64,000 nt of DNA, taken from NCBI RefSeq assembly GCF_021283305.1, contig NZ_JAJSOK010000001.1, forward strand, positions 277,693-341,692, in the 5' to 3' direction. Below are positions 17,708 to 23,671 of the stretch, piece after piece. The DNA comes from Pseudonocardia kujensis (GTDB taxonomy: Bacteria; Actinomycetota; Actinomycetes; Mycobacteriales; Pseudonocardiaceae). The stretch's first letter is position 1, and the number at the start of each line of letters is the position of its first letter. The notes under the pieces were generated by a model. The model was not told the origin of the DNA. It was given only the letters and a program-made list of their open reading frames with translations, and ran no database searches. A program made the translations under genes and the position numbers.

Positions 17708-18937
17708 CTAGAGCGCCCGCTTGCGTCCGAGGCCGAAGGAACGCGAACCCTGGCCCGACGTGACCGACCGCGGCTTGGCCGGGGCGTCCTTCTCGGTGCC
17801 CTTGGCGTAGTTCGGGGTGCCGTACACGCCCTCGCCGTGCCGGCCGGCGGTGTCGCGGTCGGCGCGGACCTGCCGGCCGTCCACGTCGCCGTCGCCGTCG
17901 TCGTGCGAATGGCCGTGCCCGTGCCCGTGGCCGTGCCCGTGCCCGTGGCCGTGCCCGTGCTCCTCGACGACGGCGTTCGGGTCGACGAGGCGGGGCAGCG
18001 CCTCGAGCGCCTTGGTCACGTCCTTGTCGTACTTGACGACGACGGAGACGGTGTCGGAGAGGATCTGCGAGTCGAGCTCGTCGACGCCGAGGACCGCCAG
18101 CGTGCGGGCCCAGTCGATCGTCTCGGAGATGCTCGGTGCCTTCCGCAGCTCCAGCTCGCGCAGCCCGCGCACGACGTTGACCAGCTCCTCGGCGAGCGAG
18201 TCGGCAAGGCCGGTCTTCTTCGAGCGCACGATCTCCAGCTCGCGCTCGGCGGAGGGGTAGTCGAGGAAGAGATGCAGGCAGCGGCGCTTGAGCGCGGCGG
18301 CGAGGTCGCGGGTGTTGTTCGAGGTCAGCAGCACGTAGGGGCGCTGCTTCGCGGTGAACGTCCCGACCTCGGGGATCGAGATCTGGAACTCGCCGAGGGT
18401 CTCCAGCAGCACGGCCTCCAGCGCTTCATCAGCCCTGTCGACCTCGTCGATCAGCAGCACGACGGGCTGCTCGGAGCGGATCGCCTCGAGCAGCGGGCGC
18501 GGGGCGAGGAAGCGCTCGGAGAAGAACACGCTCTCGTTCTCGCCGATCCGCTCGACGGCGGTGCCCAGGTCCGGGGCGTCCTCGACGACCTGCCCGATCT
18601 TCTCGCGCAGGATCTGCGTGTACATGAGCTGCTTGCCGTAGTCCCACTCGTACAGGGCCTTGGTCTCGTCCTGGCCCTCGTAGCACTGCAGGCGCAGCAG
18701 CCGGCGGCCGGTCGCCGCGGCGAGCATCTTGGCCAGCTCGGTCTTGCCGACGCCGGCGGGTCCCTCGAGCAGCAGCGGCTTGTCCAGCCGGGTGAGCAGG
18801 AAGACCGTCGTGGCGAGCCGGGTGTCGGCGATGTAGCCCTGGTCGTGGAGCGCGGCCACGACCTCGTCCACGGACTCGAACGGCGGGTCGGGATCGGTCT
18901 GCGGGCCGTCGGAGAGGCCGTCGGACAGGCTGGTCAA
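17708..18937 (-). CDS. MoxR-family AAA+ ATPase with His-Gly tract
   Basis: A 409-residue AAA+ chaperone. Walker A GPAGVGKTELAK lies near residue 57, Walker B VVLLIDEVDRAD near 125, and sensor 1 LLTSNNTRDL after it. Beyond the AAA domain there is an unusual run of eight His-Gly repeats followed by SHDDGDGD (about residues 325-350), encoded by a CCGTGC/CCGTGG microsatellite at 17905-17960. The tract may bind Ni, Zn, Co or Fe. TTG at 18937 is the most plausible start (AAGGAG upstream, residues TSLSDGLSDG follow). It is transcribed with the VWA gene downstream of the alcohol dehydrogenase. Confidence 0.85.
   Translation of the reverse strand: MTSLSDGLSDGPQTDPDPPFESVDEVVAALHDQGYIADTRLATTVFLLTRLDKPLLLEGPAGVGKTELAKMLAAATGRRLLRLQCYEGQDETKALYEWDYGKQLMYTQILREKIGQVVEDAPDLGTAVERIGENESVFFSERFLAPRPLLEAIRSEQPVVLLIDEVDRADEALEAVLLETLGEFQISIPEVGTFTAKQRPYVLLTSNNTRDLAAALKRRCLHLFLDYPSAERELEIVRSKKTGLADSLAEELVNVVRGLRELELRKAPSISETIDWARTLAVLGVDELDSQILSDTVSVVVKYDKDVTKALEALPRLVDPNAVVEEHGHGHGHGHGHGHGHGHSHDDGDGDVDGRQVRADRDTAGRHGEGVYGTPNYAKGTEKDAPAKPRSVTSGQGSRSFGLGRKRAL
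17905..17960 (-). repeat. Coding microsatellite for a His-Gly tract
   Basis: About nine alternating hexamers of the CCGTGC / CCGTGG type encode GH dipeptides on the minus strand. The six-base unit preserves frame, so length may drift freely. Confidence 0.85.
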
Positions 18938-19081
18938 GGCCGGAACTCCTTCCGCGCGGCTCGCCGGCGAGCCGCGGTGGTGCGCACGTGAGGGCGGCGC
19001 CCAGGCGGGCGGGCCCGCCACGGATCCAGTGTGCGCCGGATTCGCGTGGCGGGCCCGTCGGATTCCTGAGCTGTCGGGAGC

Positions 19082-19106
19082 GGCGACCGCCGCAGCGGCG
19101 GTCGCC
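19082..19106 (-). terminator. Hairpin after the alcohol dehydrogenase
   Basis: Ten-base arms GGCGACCGCC (19082-19091) and GGCGGTCGCC (19097-19106) with a 5-base loop, 10 bases after the dehydrogenase stop. It may attenuate read-through into the MoxR/VWA genes, keeping chaperone levels below enzyme levels. Confidence 0.65.
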
Positions 19107-19115
19107 ACCCGGGGG

Positions 19116-20408
19116 TCAGCTGAGCAGGTCGTCCAGGTCGCCGTTGATGCAGTGGTCGACGACCGGGCGGACGGTCTCGAAGGTGCACTCCTTGGGGTTG
19201 CCGGGGGTGCACGCGTCGCCGAGGACGTGGTTGGTGATCCGGTCGACGTCGGCGGCGTCGCCCTTGATCTCCTTGGCGTTCTCGTAGTACTTCGTCGGGC
19301 CCTGGCCGAGCCGGTTCTTGGAGTAGGTGTCGGCCTTGACGTCGATGAAGCGCTCCGGGATGCCCACGTCGCGCAGCAGCCGGATCGCGGCGGCCAGCGC
19401 GGCCTCGGCCGCCTGCACCTTGGTCATGCCGTGGGTGTCGATGCCCATGGCCTCCGCGATGTCCGCGAAGCGCTCGTAGGCGACCGGCATGTTGAACGCC
19501 CACACGCGCGGCAGCGCGATCGCGTTGTTCAGGCCGTGGTGGGTGTCGTAGAACGCCGACACCGCGTGCGAGATCGAGTGGATGATCCCCAGACCGCCGG
19601 AGTTGAACGCCTGCGCGGCGATGTACTGCGCGTACATCATGCCCTCGCGGCCGGCCAGGTCCTGGCCGTTCCACACCGCGGCGCGCAGACTCTGCGCGGT
19701 CAGCTTGATCGCGTGCAGCGCGTTGCCCAGCGACGGCTGGAAGTTCAGCCGGGACACGTACGGCTCGGAGGCGTGCGCGAGCACGTCGAAGCCACACTGC
19801 GCGGTGTAGTCGATCGGGCAGTCGTAGTAGAGCACCGGGTCGTCGATCGCCAGGCTGGTCACCGAGGCGTCGTCGAACGCGACGTACTTGTGCGGGTTGT
19901 CGGGGTCCGTCGTGGTGTCCGTGATGACGTACGCCCACGAGGTCTCCGAGCCGGTGCCGGCCGTGGTGGAGACCGCGATGTGCGGCGGGTTCTGCGGGTT
20001 CTCGGACTTGTTGAAGCCCTCGAACTCGTTGACGTTGCGGCCGTCGTGGGCCACGGAGATGCGCGCGCCTTTGCAGGCGTCGTGCGAGGAGCCGCCGCCG
20101 ATCGAGACGAACGAGTCGCAGTTGTTCTGCTGGTACAGGCCCACAGCGTCCATGACGTTGTAGTCCTTGGGGTTCGACTCGACCTTGTCGTACACGACGA
20201 CCTCGAGGCCGTGGTACTTCATCGACTCGACGATCTTGTGGACGATGTTCGTGCCGCGGAGGCCGGACGTCATCACGAGCGTCTTCTTGAAGCCGAGCTT
20301 CAGGGCCTCCGGCCCGATCATCTCGTGCGCACCCGGGCCGAGAAGAGCCTTGGGGAACGGGTGGAACTCCTTGAGCGGGAACGGCTTGAGCAGTTCGTCG
20401 ACCTGCAT
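19116..20408 (-). CDS. mno: NDMA-dependent methanol/alcohol dehydrogenase (mycofactocin-coupled)
   Basis: A 430-residue type III iron-containing alcohol dehydrogenase. The nucleotide motif CDSFVSIGGGSSHDACKGA lies near residues 97-115, and the metal-ligand region keeps the family pattern: Asp/His in DVLAHASEP and the two histidines in HSISHAVSAFYDTHHGLNNA. The insertion VITDTTTDPDNPHKYVAFDD and the C-terminal TPGNPKECTFETVRPV are characteristic of methanol:NDMA oxidoreductases, whose tightly held NAD is re-oxidised by mycofactocin. ATG 20408 has AAAGGG upstream. The mft genes lie 1.5 kb away and a MoxR/VWA pair follows. Whether methanol, ethanol or another alcohol is preferred cannot be read from sequence. 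Confidence 0.9.
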   Translation of the reverse strand: MQVDELLKPFPLKEFHPFPKALLGPGAHEMIGPEALKLGFKKTLVMTSGLRGTNIVHKIVESMKYHGLEVVVYDKVESNPKDYNVMDAVGLYQQNNCDSFVSIGGGSSHDACKGARISVAHDGRNVNEFEGFNKSENPQNPPHIAVSTTAGTGSETSWAYVITDTTTDPDNPHKYVAFDDASVTSLAIDDPVLYYDCPIDYTAQCGFDVLAHASEPYVSRLNFQPSLGNALHAIKLTAQSLRAAVWNGQDLAGREGMMYAQYIAAQAFNSGGLGIIHSISHAVSAFYDTHHGLNNAIALPRVWAFNMPVAYERFADIAEAMGIDTHGMTKVQAAEAALAAAIRLLRDVGIPERFIDVKADTYSKNRLGQGPTKYYENAKEIKGDAADVDRITNHVLGDACTPGNPKECTFETVRPVVDHCINGDLDDLLS

Positions 20409-20488
20409 GGCAGCCCTTTCTGGTGCAGGTGATGTCGGTCGACCCGGACGCTAGGGCGGGCGTGACGGCGGGCACAGGGGGCCGCGGG

Positions 20489-20521
20489 GGAAACCGTCAA
20501 GAGGTGGGGGCGGAAACCGTC
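20489..20521 (-). promoter_or_regulatory. Direct repeat upstream of the alcohol dehydrogenase
   Basis: GGAAACCGTC occurs twice, at 20489-20498 and 20512-20521, 23 bases apart and about 80-113 bases before the dehydrogenase start. Spacing of two helical turns suits tandem binding by an activator. Confidence 0.45.
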
Positions 20522-20603
20522 GGGTCGGAGGGGTGGGCGGCGCAGTGACCCCGGACGGCCTGACGGGGGAGCGCGCGCGACCGGCCCTCGGGGCGGCGTG
20601 GCG

Positions 20604-21749
20604 TCACGGCTCGCGACCGGCCGACCACGCGTCGTCGAGCACCCGGAAGCCGTGCCGCGAGTACCAGTCCCGGGGCGCGCCGTAGGCCTGCGCGTGCAGG
20701 GCCAGCAGGTCGCAGCCGGCCCGGCGCGCGGCCGCCAGGGCCGCGTCGAGCAGGGCGTTCCCGTGTCCGTGGCCCCGGTGCGCGGCGTCGGTCTCCACCG
20801 CCTCGAGCACCGCCGTGGCGCCGTCGAGGTAGAGCGCGGCCGCGGCGACGACCTCGTCCCCCTCGCGCACGGCCAGCACGCGGAGATCGGTCCCGCGGTC
20901 CTCGACGAGGTACCGGTCCGGCAACCGGAGCCGGCGGGGGTCGTCGGGAGCCAGGTCGGACCGCCAGGCCCGGCCCCAGAGCTCCCGCACGGCGCCGAAG
21001 CTCGGCCCCGCGTCCGTCTCCCCGTCGAGGGGCACCTCCTCCGCGGCCGACGCCGGGACCGCGCCGTCGGTCCCGCGGGCCATGACGACGTCGTGCTGCA
21101 CCCACCAGCCGGACCGGCCGAGCTCCCGGGCGACCGGGCCGGGGTCGGTCCCCCGGATCGTCACGCAGCGGTGGTCGCGTCCCGCCGCGCCCAGCACCCG
21201 GTCGGCCTCGGCGGCGATCTCCTGTGCCGGGGTGCCGTCGTCGACCAGGAGCCGGTTCAGCGCGGGCGCCCAGGGGACGTCGTCCTGCAGCACGGCGACC
21301 CCGCCGGCGGCGGGCTCCTCCGCGCTCGCCACCCGGCGCGGCAGGGAGTCGGCGAAGGCCCGCAACCGCCCGGCGTGGTCGGTGCGGGCGGGCGGCTCGG
21401 GTGGCGCGGCGAACCTGCCGTCGGGCCCGGGGCGGTAGGCCGAGACGGCGACGACGGCCGAGACCGGCACGGGACCGTAGGCGTGCGGGAAGCGCAGGGC
21501 CGCGGGATCGCCGGGCACGCCCGGCTCGTAGCGGATCTCGCAGCCGACCGTCGCCGCGTCGACGGCGAGCAGCAGCAGGTCCCTGCGCCCGGAGAAGAGG
21601 CGGTCGGCCGGGAGGGCGACCTGGTCGGCCGTGGAGAGGTGGACGAAGCCGACCTCCGCGAGCGACGGCGGCGTCACGGCGCCCGTCCGGAGAGCTGTAC
21701 GCCACTCGGCGGGGGTGGTCAGGTGCAGCAGGGTCGCGGGCGCGGGCAC
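20604..21749 (-). CDS. DUF952-GNAT fusion protein
   Basis: A 381-residue protein of two or three parts. Residues 1-110 form a DUF952 domain (LLHLTTPAEWRTALRTGAVTPPSL, then GFVHLSTADQV). The remainder is GNAT-like: the acetyl-CoA loop reads VETDAAHRGHGHGNALLDAALAAA near residue 325, and the C-terminal WYSRHGFRVLDD is typical of N-acetyltransferases. The middle part (about 130-230) could be a degenerate first GNAT domain. The substrate is unknown. It is divergent from mftA across a 200-base regulatory gap, so co-regulation with mycofactocin synthesis is possible. Confidence 0.75.
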   Translation of the reverse strand: MPAPATLLHLTTPAEWRTALRTGAVTPPSLAEVGFVHLSTADQVALPADRLFSGRRDLLLLAVDAATVGCEIRYEPGVPGDPAALRFPHAYGPVPVSAVVAVSAYRPGPDGRFAAPPEPPARTDHAGRLRAFADSLPRRVASAEEPAAGGVAVLQDDVPWAPALNRLLVDDGTPAQEIAAEADRVLGAAGRDHRCVTIRGTDPGPVARELGRSGWWVQHDVVMARGTDGAVPASAAEEVPLDGETDAGPSFGAVRELWGRAWRSDLAPDDPRRLRLPDRYLVEDRGTDLRVLAVREGDEVVAAAALYLDGATAVLEAVETDAAHRGHGHGNALLDAALAAARRAGCDLLALHAQAYGAPRDWYSRHGFRVLDDAWSAGREP

Positions 21750-21867
21750 CGGGTCAGGATGCCCGCCACCTGGGCGTCCGTCCTCCCCGGGCGGGGCCGG
21801 TGCAGATCGTCGCGGCCCTGGCGCCGCCTCTCCGAACGGAGGGGGACCCTACGGGCCCCTTGCTTCC

Positions 21868-21914
21868 GGCACCCGGTGCCAATATCGTCCGACCTGCCGG
21901 CCGGCACGTCCGAC
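21868..21914 (+). promoter_or_regulatory. Candidate mft promoter/operator region
   Basis: Within the gap upstream of mftA: an inverted repeat GGCAC-CCG-GTGCC (21868-21880), then the octamer CGTCCGAC at 21886-21893 and again at 21907-21914, flanking the perfect 12-base palindrome TGCCGGCCGGCA (21895-21906). The arrangement looks like an operator; no regulator gene (mftR) is in the window. Confidence 0.5.
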
Positions 21915-21949
21915 ACCGATGTCCACCAGGTCGCACCAGGAGGTACCCC

Positions 21950-22051
21950 ATGGCCCCGATCGAGAAGTCCGAGCAGGTCGAGGACGCCCCCGTCGTCGAG
22001 GAGACCCTCGTCGAGGAGGTCTCCATCGACGGCATGTGCGGTGTCTACTAA
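21950..22051 (+). CDS. mftA: Mycofactocin precursor peptide
   Basis: A 33-residue ribosomal peptide ending in IDGMCGVY, the invariant MftA C-terminus whose final Val-Tyr pair is cross-linked and decarboxylated by MftC and later becomes the redox core of mycofactocin. The leader is acidic (EDAPVVEETLVEEVS), as expected for binding by the MftB chaperone. A strong ribosome site CAGGAGG precedes the ATG. The 3' end overlaps the mftB start by 11 bases. Confidence 0.97.
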   Translation: MAPIEKSEQVEDAPVVEETLVEEVSIDGMCGVY

Positions 22052-22361
22052 GAGCGCCGAGAGCGCTGGTGCCGCCGGGGTCGGCGACAGCTCCGTCTTC
22101 GACCCCGGCGCCCCCTACCGGTGCAGCCCGCACGTGTCCCTGCGGCCCGAGCCGTTCGGGGCGCTGGTGTACCACTTCGGCACCCGCAAGCTCTCCTTCC
22201 TGAAGACCCTCCCGCTCGTGGAGGTCGTCAAGGGGCTCGAGGACCACCCGGACGTCCACTCGGCCATCGCGGCCGCGGGCGTCGAGGAGACCCAGCGCCC
22301 CGCCTACCTGAAGGCCCTGGCCGGTCTGGCCGCCTCGGGGACGATCGAAGCCCGCCAGTAA
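22041..22361 (+). CDS. mftB: Mycofactocin peptide chaperone
   Basis: A 106-residue RRE-type (PqqD-like) protein that binds the MftA leader and presents it to MftC. The conserved core is YRCSPHVSLRPEPFGALVYHFGTRKLSFLKT, followed by helices ending AGLAASGTIEARQ. GTG at 22041 lies inside the last codons of mftA in another frame; the first 25 residues (STKSAESAGAAG...) are not conserved, so a slightly later start cannot be excluded. Confidence 0.93.
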   Translation: MSTKSAESAGAAGVGDSSVFDPGAPYRCSPHVSLRPEPFGALVYHFGTRKLSFLKTLPLVEVVKGLEDHPDVHSAIAAAGVEETQRPAYLKALAGLAASGTIEARQ

Positions 22362-22383
22362 CCACCACACCGGAGTGCCCCCG

Positions 22384-23607
22384 ATGAAGCTGGTCGATCA
22401 CTTCCAGTACGGCCTCAACTCGCCGATCTGCCTGACGTGGGAGCTCACCTACGCCTGCAACCTCTCGTGCGCCCACTGCCTGTCCTCGTCCGGCCGCCGC
22501 GACCCGCGTGAGCTGTCGACCGCCGAGGCCAAGGCCGTGATCGACGAGCTGCAGCGGATGCAGGTCTTCTACATCAACATCGGCGGCGGCGAGCCCACGG
22601 TCCGACCGGACTTCTGGGAGCTGCTCGACTACTCCATCGCGCACAACGTCGGGGTCAAGTTCTCCACGAACGGCCTGAAGATCGACAAGGAGCGGGCCGC
22701 CCAGCTGGCGGCGACCGACTACGTCGACATCCAGATCTCGCTCGACGGCGCGACCCCCGAGGTCAACGACTACGTCCGCGGCCCCGGCTCGTACGACATG
22801 GCGATCAGGGCGCTGGAGAACCTGGCCGAGGCCGGGTTCGCGCAGCCGAAGATCTCGGTCGTCATGACCCGGCAGAACGTCGACCAGCTCGACGAGTTCA
22901 AGGCCATCGCGGACAAGTACGGCGCGCAGCTGCGGATCACCCGGCTGCGCCCGTCCGGCCGCGGCGCCGACGTGTGGGACGAGCTGCACCCGCTGCCCGG
23001 CCAGCAGAAGCAGATGTACGACTGGCTCGTCGACCGCGGCGACCAGGTCCTCACCGGGGACTCCTTCTTCCACCTCTCGGCGTTCGGCGAGGCGCTGCCG
23101 GGCCTGAACCTGTGCGGTGCGGGGCGCGTCGTCTGCCTGATCGACCCGGTCGGCGACGTCTACGCCTGCCCGTTCGCGATCCACGAGAACTTCCTCGCGG
23201 GCAACGTCCGGTCCCCCGGTGGCTTCCAGAAGGTGTGGGAGTCCTCGGAGCTGTTCACCGAGCTGCGCCGGCCGCAGACCGGCGGGGCCTGCCAGAGCTG
23301 CATGCACTACGACGCCTGCCAGGGCGGGTGCATGGCGGCCAAGTTCTTCACCGGCCTCCCGCTCGACGGCCCGGACCCCGAGTGCGTGCGCGGGTTCGGC
23401 GAGCAGGCCCTCGCGGCCCGCGGCGAGGACCACGTGATCCCGAAGTCCGAGGTCGACCACTCGCGGACGAAGCTCGGCAAGAAGTCGCCGGTCCTGCTGC
23501 AGCTCTCGATGGGCCGTCCGGACCGCGCCTGCGAGACCAGCCCCCTCGCGGGCATGGGCGCGTCGGAGACCGACTCGGGCCTGCGGCTCCCGGTCGCCGG
23601 CTCGTAA
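22384..23607 (+). CDS. mftC: Mycofactocin radical SAM maturase
   Basis: Radical SAM/SPASM enzyme of 407 residues that oxidatively decarboxylates the C-terminal Tyr of MftA and links it to Val. The radical SAM cluster motif is Cys25-x3-Cys29-x2-Cys32 (ACNLSCAHC), followed by NIGGGEPTVRPDF. The SPASM cysteines appear in CGAGRVVC, YACPF, and CQSCMHYDACQGGCMAAKFF. ATG 22384 has GGAG 8 bases upstream; a GTG at 22375 is the alternative. It is 22 bases after mftB and is followed by a strong hairpin. Confidence 0.96.
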   Translation: MKLVDHFQYGLNSPICLTWELTYACNLSCAHCLSSSGRRDPRELSTAEAKAVIDELQRMQVFYINIGGGEPTVRPDFWELLDYSIAHNVGVKFSTNGLKIDKERAAQLAATDYVDIQISLDGATPEVNDYVRGPGSYDMAIRALENLAEAGFAQPKISVVMTRQNVDQLDEFKAIADKYGAQLRITRLRPSGRGADVWDELHPLPGQQKQMYDWLVDRGDQVLTGDSFFHLSAFGEALPGLNLCGAGRVVCLIDPVGDVYACPFAIHENFLAGNVRSPGGFQKVWESSELFTELRRPQTGGACQSCMHYDACQGGCMAAKFFTGLPLDGPDPECVRGFGEQALAARGEDHVIPKSEVDHSRTKLGKKSPVLLQLSMGRPDRACETSPLAGMGASETDSGLRLPVAGS

Positions 23608-23621
23608 CCCTCTAGACCGCC

Positions 23622-23654
23622 GGCGCCGGACCCGGGGACGACGGGTCCGGCGCC
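23622..23654 (+). terminator. Hairpin between mftC and the OYE genes
   Basis: Arms GGCGCCGGACCC (23622-23633) and GGGTCCGGCGCC (23643-23654), 12 perfect pairs around a 9-base loop, 14 bases after the mftC stop. It may end or attenuate the mftABC transcript. Confidence 0.7.
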
Positions 23655-23671
23655 GCGCGACCCACCTTCCG

